A DNA stretch of 13,525 nucleotides from CBDCWA01 sp046048295 (GTDB taxonomy: Bacteria > Pseudomonadota > Alphaproteobacteria > Rhizobiales > Hyphomicrobiaceae). Of this stretch, positions 6,331 through 13,146 are shown in pieces; within the stretch, counting starts at the first letter, position 1; each line of letters opens with the position of its first letter. The notes beneath the pieces were generated by a model. It saw only the letters and a program-made list of their open reading frames with translations, ran no database searches and was not told the DNA's origin. The translations under genes were made by a program, and so were the position numbers. The DNA lies in NCBI GenBank assembly GCA_046048295.1, contig JBJOGJ010000094.1, positions 1-13,525 of the forward strand, in the 5' to 3' direction.

Positions 6331-6353
6331 TGGTACCGGCTGAGGGATTTGAA
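6331..6353 (-). other. tRNA 3'-end-like fragment (possible attachment-site relic)
   Basis: Read on the minus strand, this stretch starts with TTCAAATCCCTC (T-loop and 3' side of a T-stem), continues with AGCCGGT like a 3' acceptor strand, and ends in A-CCA. The 5' side of the T-stem and the rest of a tRNA are not present: the bases before it do not pair with CCCTC. Twenty-three bases from T-loop to CCA is the typical extent of a tRNA-derived att core. A chance resemblance cannot be excluded. Confidence 0.3.
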
Positions 6354-6454
6354 CACCGATTCTTAGCCGTTCGAACATTGTTTCAGTCCGCAATCTTGTG
6401 CCAAGCTTGATAGATGCAGTGTCACCCGACAACTGAGAGGAATGTAGGTCGATC

Positions 6455-7231
6455 ATGCACGACGATGATAAGCTATCAGGTACTCTTGTCCGGGATCAGG
6501 TCAGTTCGGAGGAGTGGCAGCTTCGAGTACAATTGGCTGCTGCTCACCGCCTGGTTGCACACAATTCCATTGTCGATATGACCTACAATCATATTTCAGC
6601 GCGTTTGCCAGAGATGTCCGATCATTTCCTGGTGAAGGCAGATAATGTTTTCATGGAACAGGTGACGGCGTCCAATCTGGTCAAGTATGATACGGATGGC
6701 AATCAGGTTATGCCGTCGCCCTACAAAGCTAGTCCGGCTGCCTACAACGTTCACGCTGCGATCCTCAAGTCGCGACCCGAGATCATGGCGGCGGTTCATA
6801 CCCACTCACCTGCCAATTTGGCGGTTTCGGCTCAGAAGTGTGGTCTACTCCCGATTACACAGCAGGCTATGCGGTTCTACAATCGCATTGCTTACTACAA
6901 GAACGAAAGCGATGATACGACGCCGGAAGGAGCACGCCAGATGGCCGCTGCCCTGGGCGACAAATGGACTATGATCCTTGAGAACCACGGTGCGGTTGTC
7001 TGCGGGTCAAATGTCGCCGAGGCCTATATATATCATCACTTCTTCGAGCTAGCTTGTCGGGCTCAGATCGGAGCCCTTGCAGGAGGCATGGAATTGATCA
7101 TGCCTTCGTCGACGGTATGTGAGGAGCGAGCCCAGAAGTTTGGGCGTATCGGTCAGTACAACTATGAAAGCAGGGATTGGCAGGCAAGCATGGCACTTGC
7201 CGTCAAGAGTTTCGATGGCTTCGATGCCTAG
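6455..7231 (+). CDS. Class II aldolase/adducin family protein
   Basis: A 258-aa protein of the zinc-dependent class II aldolase/adducin fold, which includes fuculose-phosphate aldolase, epimerases, decarboxylases and many uncharacterised members. The zinc ligands are visible as His115 and His117 in AVHTHSP and His178 in LENHGA. YIYHHFFELACRAQ (191-204) is the usual C-terminal helix with a His. The position equivalent to the catalytic Glu73 of FucA appears to be Ala96 in SPAAYNVH, as in the large non-FucA branch, so sugar-phosphate aldol cleavage by the standard mechanism is unlikely (inference from hand alignment). Start at 6455 follows TAGGT 5 nt upstream, a modest ribosome site. It is divergent from the cyclodeaminase-like gene. 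Substrate unknown. Confidence 0.9.
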   Translation: MHDDDKLSGTLVRDQVSSEEWQLRVQLAAAHRLVAHNSIVDMTYNHISARLPEMSDHFLVKADNVFMEQVTASNLVKYDTDGNQVMPSPYKASPAAYNVHAAILKSRPEIMAAVHTHSPANLAVSAQKCGLLPITQQAMRFYNRIAYYKNESDDTTPEGARQMAAALGDKWTMILENHGAVVCGSNVAEAYIYHHFFELACRAQIGALAGGMELIMPSSTVCEERAQKFGRIGQYNYESRDWQASMALAVKSFDGFDA

Positions 7232-7574
7232 GTTGCAGCTTGCTATCGCCGTCACGATCGATTTTGTCGGCGATGTCCGCAACGTTCGCACATGGCCCAT
7301 CCCGGTAGGTGTTCAACGGTCGGTTTCGGGCCATCGTGTGAGCGGCTCGTTGCCTCCGGCAATCAATGGTTGCTCCAGCCTCTTGCGATGAAGTCCGCTG
7401 CTCGCCGTATTGCAGCCGTGGCCTCTAGCCCATCCAGGCATGATGCTGCAGATCGGATGAGAACCAGATTCCGCGGGCGGCCATCACAGCCAGCGGCAGG
7501 CCTTTCCCCGGCAGCCCATAAAATGGTATGGTCTCTGCGTCCTGATGTGCTAAACAGAGCGCCCTTGGCTTGAT
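7232..7574. other. 343-bp spacer before tRNA-Arg, no gene seen
   Basis: Short open frames here are not supported by ribosome sites or recognisable protein sequence. The last 70 bp should hold the tRNA promoter: CTTTCC near 7502 and TATGGT near 7527 are a possible weak -35/-10 pair at a suitable distance from 7575. Nothing else is recognised. Confidence 0.4.
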
Positions 7575-7651
7575 GCACCCATAGCTCAGCTGGATAGAGC
7601 GCTGCCCTCCGAAGGCAGAGGTCAGAGGTTCGAATCCTCTTGGGTGCGCCA
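7575..7651 (+). tRNA. tRNA-Arg (anticodon CCG)
   Basis: A complete 77-nt cloverleaf with encoded CCA. The acceptor stem GCACCCA (7575-7581) pairs with TGGGTGC (7641-7647), with discriminator G. The D-arm contains AGCTCAGCTGGATAGAGC. The anticodon stem CTGCC/GGCAG encloses the loop CTCCGAA, giving anticodon CCG, which reads arginine codon CGG. The T-arm is AGAGG-TTCGAAT-CCTCT. The CCA is at 7649-7651. No copy of its 3' end was seen elsewhere in the window. Confidence 0.97.
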
Positions 7652-7926
7652 CTAAAAAAATCCGTAAAATCAGCGCCTTAGAGATCCTTCTCCAAAATCG
7701 GTGCAGTGTCCTTGTGAACAATTTGTGCTCGCGCCGCCGCAGCCAGGAGCGCCCGCTACACGCTCTCAGACGGATCGACTCGTCCATTTGACGTGTATCC
7801 CATTTTCCGGTCGACGCGCGCTGCCGCGCCCCCTTGAGCGCCTTCGAGCCGAGGAACGTACAGTGCTTTTCCGCCCAACGCTGGCGCCGGAAATGGCCAT
7901 GCAGTATCATTGGCATTCAGTAGTAC

Positions 7927-7934
7927 GGGGAGGA
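7927..7934 (+). promoter_or_regulatory. Ribosome binding site of the DUF4259-like gene
   Basis: GGGGAGGA lies 5 nt before ATG 7940 and sets that start over an upstream in-frame TTG at 7910, which would place this site inside the coding region. Confidence 0.75.
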
Positions 7935-7939
7935 TTTTC

Positions 7940-8878
7940 ATGGGGGCATGGGGTGCCGGCCTGTACCAATGCGATGCCGCAGCCGACCTGAAGGATGCCA
8001 TCGCCAGGGTAGTAAGACTGCCCCTCTCCCCTGGTGAACTCGCGGCTATTCTCATTGATCGGAATCCCGCCGCCCTTGATCCAGCCGACGAGGATCATTC
8101 GATCTTCTGGCTCGTGCTCGCTGATCAGTTTCACAGATTTGGTATCGAGGAACGGTCGGCGCTCAATCGTGCCGTGACGATTATCGACGATGGCCGGGAT
8201 GACGCCATCATGGCCGAACTCGAGATGGGCGAGAAGGACCGCGCTAAGCGACGGATGGTGCTCGCGGCGCTCAAGGGCAAGTGGTCTGCTGCCAATTCGA
8301 AACGGGCCAAGAGGCATATCCTCAAGGCACCCGAACCGTTCGTCGTCGGGGTGGGCGAAATCTGGACATTCCCGGCACAGGATGGCAACCCGCCCAACAC
8401 CTATATGCCAGGTGCCTGGATCGACCGGAATTTCCAGCCGAATGGTTGGGCCGCCTTCGCGGTGGCAGCCAACCGACATCAGCTCGGGTGGTTCGCAGTG
8501 AGCTTCGTCATGCGCCTTCACGTCGACGGAAGCACACGGCCCGACCTCGATACCTGCCTCGCAGCGCCGATTTCGGGGGCACGATATACATTACACGGAG
8601 AAAAATGGCCGCTCGACCATGTTGCAGGCTGGGTCGAGGTCACAAGAACCGGTCTCAGGAAGATGCGGGCCGAAAGGATTGGGGCGGCAGGGATCGACGA
8701 GGAAGCGGTTCGCCGCAGCGTTGCCGGGTTCGAGCTTGACGCTTTCGCAGAGCCGGGATCTCTCGCGGGTCGGATGAATTGCTGGCAGCGCGAAATCGGT
8801 TCGGCCAGATGGCAGCGGTATGCGGCGCCACTCGACATCAGACTTGCCGACCTGCTGTTGCCCAAAGCCGTCGGCTGA
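7940..8878 (+). CDS. Hypothetical protein with DUF4259-like N-terminus
   Basis: A 312-aa protein that I cannot assign to a known function. It begins MGAWGAGLYQCDAAAD, like the opening of DUF4259 proteins (MGxWGxGxxxxDxAxD), followed by a short helical stretch and FWLVLADQFHRFGI. A charged, Lys/Arg-rich segment (about 98-130) leads into a second region with WTFPAQDGNPPNTYMPGAW (142-160), GWAAFAVAAN and a final helical part (about 250-312). Family DUF4259 proteins are usually much shorter, so residues about 130-312 would be an additional domain. No signal peptide or membrane segment is seen. The gene stands alone between the tRNA and a convergent operon, with an excellent ribosome site. The coding call is firm; the domain link rests on the N-terminal motif only. 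Confidence 0.82.
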   Translation: MGAWGAGLYQCDAAADLKDAIARVVRLPLSPGELAAILIDRNPAALDPADEDHSIFWLVLADQFHRFGIEERSALNRAVTIIDDGRDDAIMAELEMGEKDRAKRRMVLAALKGKWSAANSKRAKRHILKAPEPFVVGVGEIWTFPAQDGNPPNTYMPGAWIDRNFQPNGWAAFAVAANRHQLGWFAVSFVMRLHVDGSTRPDLDTCLAAPISGARYTLHGEKWPLDHVAGWVEVTRTGLRKMRAERIGAAGIDEEAVRRSVAGFELDAFAEPGSLAGRMNCWQREIGSARWQRYAAPLDIRLADLLLPKAVG

Positions 8879-8944
8879 GGAAACAGTACGTGACGTGACG
8901 ATCCGCGACCCGGTTCCATTCGTCAGCGATGTTCACGGGCAGGC

Positions 8945-8970
8945 GGCGGCGGGCGCCTGAGCCCGCCGCC
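8945..8970. terminator. Perfect GC-rich hairpin between convergent genes
   Basis: GGCGGCGGGC (8945-8954) and GCCCGCCGCC (8961-8970) form a 10-bp all-GC stem with a 6-nt loop, 7 nt beyond the stop of the minus-strand solute-binding protein gene and 66 nt after the plus-strand gene. No U-run is present on either side, so it is a strong but non-canonical, probably bidirectional, transcript-end hairpin. Confidence 0.6.
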
Positions 8971-8977
8971 CCATGGC

Positions 8978-10051
8978 TTAGTTCTTCTTAACGCTCTGGG
9001 CGGACTTCCCGGCGCTCGTTGCTTGCTGGATCTCCTTGGCCGCACGCTCGACCAGGGCCTTCGGCTTCGCGAAGATCGATTTGATGTGCTTCTCGACGCG
9101 CTCGGCCGAGACATAGCTGATCTCGACCTTGCTCTTTTCCGCCTGCGCCAGGAATTCTGCGTCCTTGGCGGTTGCCTCGAACGCCTTGCGCATGGCGGCG
9201 AGCCGATCTGCCGGAACGTTCGGCGGCATCGTGAACGGCCGGCCGAGCAGCTGGTGAGCGAAAATGAGCTGCAGCGTCTGCTTGTCGTCTTCGTTCTTCA
9301 CGAAGTCGTACATCAGCGGCACGTTCTTGATCTCGGGGTGGCGCTCGTCGGCGATCTGCAGCACGATATGGACGTTCTTGTCCTTGATCCAGTCGGGCTT
9401 CGATGCCTTGATCGAGTCCCATGACCAACCCGTGATGACATCGACCTCGCCGCGTTCCATGGCCAGCGTGATATCGTTTGAGCCGCCGTAACCCGTCACC
9501 ACCTTGAACTTCGTGCCGAGGAACGAGTTGAGGACGTGCGAGTTCAGGTTGGTCGACGAGCCCGAGCCGCTGGCGCCCGCGACGAACTGCTTCGCCATCG
9601 CGTCCTCGATCTTCTTGAGGCCGCTCTTCTCGAGCGCGACGACGATGCCGACCTGCTCATTGAGCGATCCGAGCCATCCGAACTTCAGGGGATCGAACTG
9701 GACGCCCTTGCCGCCGCGCAGGGGCTCGAAGGCGATCCCCGGCCCGAAGATGGCGAGCTCCGTGCCGTCCTTCGGTGCCTGGACGTAGATATAGTTCGCT
9801 GATTTGAGCGAGCCCGCACCAGGCATGTTCTTCGGCACCATGGTCGGGTTGCCGGGGATGTGTTTGCCCATCGAGCCCGCGAGCATGCGTCCATAGCGGT
9901 CGTAACCGCCGCCAGCCCCGTAGCCGATGATGACAGAAACCTTTTTGCCCTTGTAGAAATCGGCGACGCTGTCGGCGTTGGCCTGACCGGCGGAAAGGCC
10001 GATGCCTGTGGCGACGAGCGCTGCGGCTGAGAGTCTGTTGATCGGGGCCAT
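8978..10051 (-). CDS. Bug/TctC-type tripartite tricarboxylate transporter solute-binding protein
   Basis: A 357-aa periplasmic solute-binding protein of the Bug/TctC family, which delivers small carboxylates (citrate, aromatic or nicotinic-type acids) to TctA/TctB membrane subunits or acts in sensing. Residues 1-26 form a Sec signal peptide: a basic N-terminus, hydrophobic AAALVATGIGLSAG, and an A-N-A cleavage motif before Asp27. The mature part opens with the family hallmark DFYKGKKVSVIIGYGAGGGYDRYGR and has the later GASGSGSSTNLN and GYGGSNDITLAMERGEVD ligand-binding loops. A strong GGGAGG precedes the start. It is the last gene of the minus-strand group, 126 bp after the GST. No TctA or TctB gene lies in the window, so it may be an orphan receptor or use a distant membrane pair. 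Ligand not predictable from sequence alone. Confidence 0.9.
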   Translation of the reverse strand: MAPINRLSAAALVATGIGLSAGQANADSVADFYKGKKVSVIIGYGAGGGYDRYGRMLAGSMGKHIPGNPTMVPKNMPGAGSLKSANYIYVQAPKDGTELAIFGPGIAFEPLRGGKGVQFDPLKFGWLGSLNEQVGIVVALEKSGLKKIEDAMAKQFVAGASGSGSSTNLNSHVLNSFLGTKFKVVTGYGGSNDITLAMERGEVDVITGWSWDSIKASKPDWIKDKNVHIVLQIADERHPEIKNVPLMYDFVKNEDDKQTLQLIFAHQLLGRPFTMPPNVPADRLAAMRKAFEATAKDAEFLAQAEKSKVEISYVSAERVEKHIKSIFAKPKALVERAAKEIQQATSAGKSAQSVKKN

Positions 10052-10177
10052 CTGTCCTCCCTTGATCCCGTTGCATGTCGCGGACGGCCGGCGCCGCCAG
10101 CGAGAACCGGCGGCACCATGCCAAAATCGGGGCGGGGGGGCAACCTGCCGGGCCGCGGATCCTTTTGTATCCCTAAG

Positions 10178-10819
10178 TCAGCCTGTGCCCGGCATCGGGT
10201 GGTCTGCCATGAGCGCGTCGTCCAGTTCGGCGGCGCGCTTGGCCGCAGGACGGTCGATGAAGCCGGAGTGATAACGCTCGAACGCCGGCCGCTTGTCGAT
10301 GGTGCCGAACTGCATGCCCCAGCCTATATGCGAGGCAAGGTAGACGTCGGCGGCCGTGAAATGGCCACCAACGACATACTGCGCGCCGTCGAGCAGTTTC
10401 TCGAGCGTGTCCAGCACATCGTCGAGCGAACCGTATCCTGCCATGCCCCTGCGGTCCGGCGGTACCTCGAAACCGAGCGCCTTGTTCGTCACCGCCGCTT
10501 CGAGCGGTCCGGCGGCGAAGAACAACCAGCGGTAGTATGCGCCACGCTCCCGCGAGCCGAAGGTGGGCGCAAGCCCCGCCGCGGGGAAGGCATCGGCAAG
10601 GTACGCACAGATGGCTGGACACTCCGTGACCACAAGATCGCCGTGCTTGATCGCCGGCACCTTGCCCATCGGGTTGATGGCGAGGTAGTCCGGCGCCTTC
10701 ATGGTCGTACCGTAGTCGAGCACTTTGGTCTCGTACGGAGTGCCGATTTCTTCCAGCATCCAGCGCACGATGCGCCCGCGCGACATCGGATGCGTGTAGA
10801 ATACGAGCTTGTCGCCCAT
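10178..10819 (-). CDS. Glutathione S-transferase family protein
   Basis: A 213-aa cytosolic GST with both domains. The N-terminal thioredoxin-like domain (about 1-78) shows KLVFYTHPMSRGR with Ser13 at the catalytic position. KVPAI contains the cis-Pro55, and ECPAICAYLAD is the glutathione-binding segment, with Cys67 where most relatives have Ser. The C-terminal helical domain runs from about 90, with AADVYLASHIGWGM as the conserved helix-6 region. The start is 10819, 4 bp after the upstream isochorismatase stop, with GGAG 7 nt before it; a longer reading into the upstream gene is not needed. Tight coupling to a hydroxylase and a cysteine hydrolase suggests a pathway role, for example glutathione-dependent isomerisation of a ring-cleavage product or detoxification of an electrophile, rather than general stress defence (inference). 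Confidence 0.92.
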   Translation of the reverse strand: MGDKLVFYTHPMSRGRIVRWMLEEIGTPYETKVLDYGTTMKAPDYLAINPMGKVPAIKHGDLVVTECPAICAYLADAFPAAGLAPTFGSRERGAYYRWLFFAAGPLEAAVTNKALGFEVPPDRRGMAGYGSLDDVLDTLEKLLDGAQYVVGGHFTAADVYLASHIGWGMQFGTIDKRPAFERYHSGFIDRPAAKRAAELDDALMADHPMPGTG

Positions 10820-10823
10820 GGTT

Positions 10824-11534
10824 CTACTCCGCCGCGGCCGTCTTTGCTTCGCCTGTAAGCCGGCCAATCACTTCTTCGGTCGTCTGCACGTCGCCGAACG
10901 TGGTCAGGAACTTGCCGAGCGTGTGCGAATGGATCTGCTGCGTGTCGTCCCAGTTACCGTCCGAAATCATGATGGTGCGATAACCAAGCATGCTGGCGTC
11001 CCGCGCCGTTGACTCGCAGCACGTGCTGGTGGCGACCCCGGTTATGAGCACGGTGTCGAGCCCATGCTTCTTAAGGAGTGACTCCAGTTCCGATGTATAA
11101 GGCAGGAAACCGGAATACCGGTACTTGATGGCGATAAGGTCTTCAGGCCTTACGTCGCAGTCCTTGTGGATCGGAAAGCCCGCACCGTCCTTGGCCAGCA
11201 ACTGCTGTCGCGATGCCCAGCTCTTGGGCGATGTCGCCTCCGCACGGTTCGCCCAGTCGCTCTTGTCCGCCGGCGCCTCGGTCTGGATCCAGATCACCCG
11301 GCCGCCAGTGGCTCGTACCGCCTCGGCAAGCCGGTTGATGTCGGGAATGATTTCTGTGCCGCCCTTGATGCATGACGGCATTCCCTCGACGAGGAAGTAG
11401 TCCTGCATGTCCACGACGACGAGCGCTGTCTTCGCGGGTGTCAGCGTCGTGTAGGCGTTGAGCCGGCCACCGCGCTTGGATTTCGCGCGCTCTGTGAAGT
11501 AGCTGTCGATGTGGGCTCTGTTCACGTCGCTCAT
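10824..11534 (-). CDS. Isochorismatase family cysteine hydrolase
   Basis: A 236-aa cysteine hydrolase of the isochorismatase-like fold, which includes N-carbamoylsarcosine amidase, nicotinamidase, maleamate and biuret amidohydrolases. The catalytic triad is intact: Asp42 (VVVDMQDYF), Lys137 (IKYRYSGF) and Cys172 (TGVATSTCCESTARDA, preceded by the V-A of the cis-peptide). The extra N-terminal 35 residues and the TSTCCESTARDA form resemble N-carbamoylsarcosine amidase-type and maleamate-type hydrolases more than nicotinamidase. The start at 11534 has AAAAGGA 7 nt upstream. It lies 77 bp after the monooxygenase and 4 bp before the GST, so these form one operon. An amide or ureido intermediate of ring degradation is the likely substrate class; the exact one is unknown. 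Confidence 0.92.
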   Translation of the reverse strand: MSDVNRAHIDSYFTERAKSKRGGRLNAYTTLTPAKTALVVVDMQDYFLVEGMPSCIKGGTEIIPDINRLAEAVRATGGRVIWIQTEAPADKSDWANRAEATSPKSWASRQQLLAKDGAGFPIHKDCDVRPEDLIAIKYRYSGFLPYTSELESLLKKHGLDTVLITGVATSTCCESTARDASMLGYRTIMISDGNWDDTQQIHSHTLGKFLTTFGDVQTTEEVIGRLTGEAKTAAAE

Positions 11535-11611
11535 GGCAGCGTCCTTTTCCGGTAGGGTTTCGCAGGCTTCAGTGAAGCTCGGATGCGCTGGCTTGGCAAG
11601 TCAGGATCGCC

Positions 11612-12796
11612 TCAGTATTGACCGTGCAGGTCGAGCCCCAGCCGGTGCTTGCCATAGAGTGTGCTGGCGGCGTCCCAGTTTAGGCTGATATGGTGCGATA
11701 TCGCGTGTATGTCCCGCCACGCCCGCTCGATCCGGTTCCCGCTATTGAAACCCGTCGCTCCCGTTGCGCCGTAGAGCGCGTCGATCCCCTGAACGGCGAG
11801 CTTCAGGATGAATCCGTGTGTAAGCCGGTTGCGCACCCGCATGTCGATGGGAACCTCGGCGCCCGATTCGACGACCGCGTGCGCTTCTGCGACGTCGCGC
11901 AGGATCATGAGAGTCGCCGCGTCCAGCGTGCCGGCAGCCTCCGCGACACGCGACTGCACGGCTGCAAAGCCTGCCATCGCATTGCCGCTACCCATTGCGA
12001 TCGTCTTTCGGGCACTCGCCATGTCGACGTAGTCGCCGAGCGCCCCCTTCAGTGCGCCGAGCGCTGGCCCGGCGATCGCCGTCGGGATCACGGAGAACAT
12101 CGCCAGCCGGTAAAGCGGCCGATCGAGATCGTGCGCGCCAGGCGATCTGCCTGCCTTTGCATCCTCGAGCATCAGCCGCCGGTGCGCCGGCACGAACACG
12201 TCATTGCATGTAATGCTCTTGCTGCCGGTGCCCGCAAGCGCGTTGGTGAACCAGTCGTCCTTGATTGAGTAGTCTGTATTGGGAACGAGAACGAATCCGA
12301 TAGCTGGCGGCCCCTTGTTGTCTGCAGTCTCGAACCGCGCGCCGAGCAGAGCCCACTGCCCGTGGTCGCAACCGCTCGCGAACGGCCAACAGCCGCTGAT
12401 CCGCCAGCCACCGTCTACAGGCATCGCCGCACATGCCGGCGAGTACGACCCGAATGCAACCGCATCGGCTTCGGAGCCCCACACATCCTCTTGCGCCGCA
12501 AGCGGAAAATTCGCAACCAGCCACTGGTGCATCATGGCGAGATCGAGCACCCAGGCCGATGAGGCACAGCCCTGCCCCACCTCCAGCGCAATGCGCACGA
12601 TGATGCCGAAATCGTACTCGAATCCGCCGAAGCGCTCCGGCTGCAGGAGGCGGAAGAACTGCGCCTCCCTGGCTGCTGCGAACACTTCGCTGGAGACCTT
12701 TCGCTCGCGCTCCGCGCGATCCGCCTCCCGCCGTGCGAGCTTCGCGACTTCCCGTGCACGTTCGATAAGTTCTTCCCGCCCCGGCTTTCGTGCCAT
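11612..12796 (-). CDS. Acyl-CoA dehydrogenase-fold group D flavin monooxygenase (HsaA/HpaH-like)
   Basis: A 394-aa protein with the acyl-CoA dehydrogenase fold but the sequence style of reduced-flavin-dependent hydroxylases such as HsaA and the oxygenase part of p-hydroxyphenylacetate hydroxylase. Evidence includes the N-terminal helix bundle with RLLQPERFGG and a long CASSAWVLDLAMMHQW helix. The signature WRISGCWPFASGCDHGQW (131-148) is typical of this group, and WFTNALAGTGSKSI and VPAHR occupy the mid-domain. No acyl-CoA dehydrogenase catalytic Glu region is evident. Such enzymes hydroxylate phenols or heteroaromatics using FMNH2 or FADH2 from a separate reductase, which is not in the window. 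ATG 12796 gives the family length; upstream extension to 12922 adds 42 non-homologous residues. First gene of the operon with isochorismatase and GST. Confidence 0.87.
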   Translation of the reverse strand: MARKPGREELIERAREVAKLARREADRAERERKVSSEVFAAAREAQFFRLLQPERFGGFEYDFGIIVRIALEVGQGCASSAWVLDLAMMHQWLVANFPLAAQEDVWGSEADAVAFGSYSPACAAMPVDGGWRISGCWPFASGCDHGQWALLGARFETADNKGPPAIGFVLVPNTDYSIKDDWFTNALAGTGSKSITCNDVFVPAHRRLMLEDAKAGRSPGAHDLDRPLYRLAMFSVIPTAIAGPALGALKGALGDYVDMASARKTIAMGSGNAMAGFAAVQSRVAEAAGTLDAATLMILRDVAEAHAVVESGAEVPIDMRVRNRLTHGFILKLAVQGIDALYGATGATGFNSGNRIERAWRDIHAISHHISLNWDAASTLYGKHRLGLDLHGQY

Positions 12797-13146
12797 GCCA
12801 GCCTGCCCTCGCTTACGTCTCACCGGCGAGCTTAGCGCCTTCCGCGCGCCATGACAGCCCCGGCGTACGGCTGCTGGCCAATACAACCAAAAAGGGGTTT
12901 TCTCATGTTTGGTATGGTTCATGCGGTTACCTTCGCATGATGAATTCGGCCGTGATGCACCTGTCTTCGATCACGCCAGTCGGTGCCACCGTCCACGTCG
13001 TGAAGGCGTTACCCGGCAACGCCGTAGCCGATGCGGCTTGAACCGTCGTCCACGCGATCTGCTGCGTCTCTTCGGCTGCGTCGCGCCGGCGTCGAAGGGT
13101 AGCAATGCACTGACGCTGCTGCAAAGGCTTCAACGGTATCTGCAGG
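12797..13146. other. 350-bp intergenic region with a doubtful small frame
   Basis: It should contain the promoter of the monooxygenase operon and the end of the upstream decarboxylase-like transcript; I see no convincing boxes or terminator. An 87-codon minus-strand frame (12927-13190) ends with a protein-like stretch, WTVAPTGVIEDRCITAEF, but overlaps the stop of the upstream gene by 44 bp and has no clear ribosome site. It could be a small gene, a gene remnant or chance. Confidence 0.35.

Larger units (their letters stand above)
6139..6454. promoter_or_regulatory. Divergent intergenic region, cyclodeaminase-like / class II aldolase
   Basis: A 316-bp spacer between divergent starts with no convincing gene. 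It contains an element resembling the TetR operator at 6185-6196 and a tRNA-3'-end-like fragment at 6331-6353, both listed separately. I could not assign -35/-10 boxes with confidence in either direction. Confidence 0.5.

Noticed and set aside
7575..7651. Integrative element inserted at the tRNA-Arg 3' end
   Set aside because: No integrase gene follows, and no repeat of the tRNA 3' end was found in the window.
7425..7916. 163-aa minus-strand open frame containing HPRGFEPLTSAFGGQ
   Set aside because: This is the well-known spurious translation of the antisense strand of a tRNA gene; it spans tRNA-Arg at 7575-7651.
7907..8521. 204-aa minus-strand open frame opposite the DUF4259-like gene
   Set aside because: The plus-strand frame is longer, has a strong ribosome site exactly placed at MGAWG, and ends before a hairpin. 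The antisense product shows no family signal.
10118..10858. 246-aa plus-strand open frame across the GST gene
   Set aside because: Antisense shadow of a recognisable GST in high-GC DNA.
11690..12268. Plus-strand open frames of 192 aa (11690-12268) and 191 aa (12279-12854)
   Set aside because: Arg/Ser/Pro-rich antisense products of the monooxygenase gene, typical of high-GC shadows.
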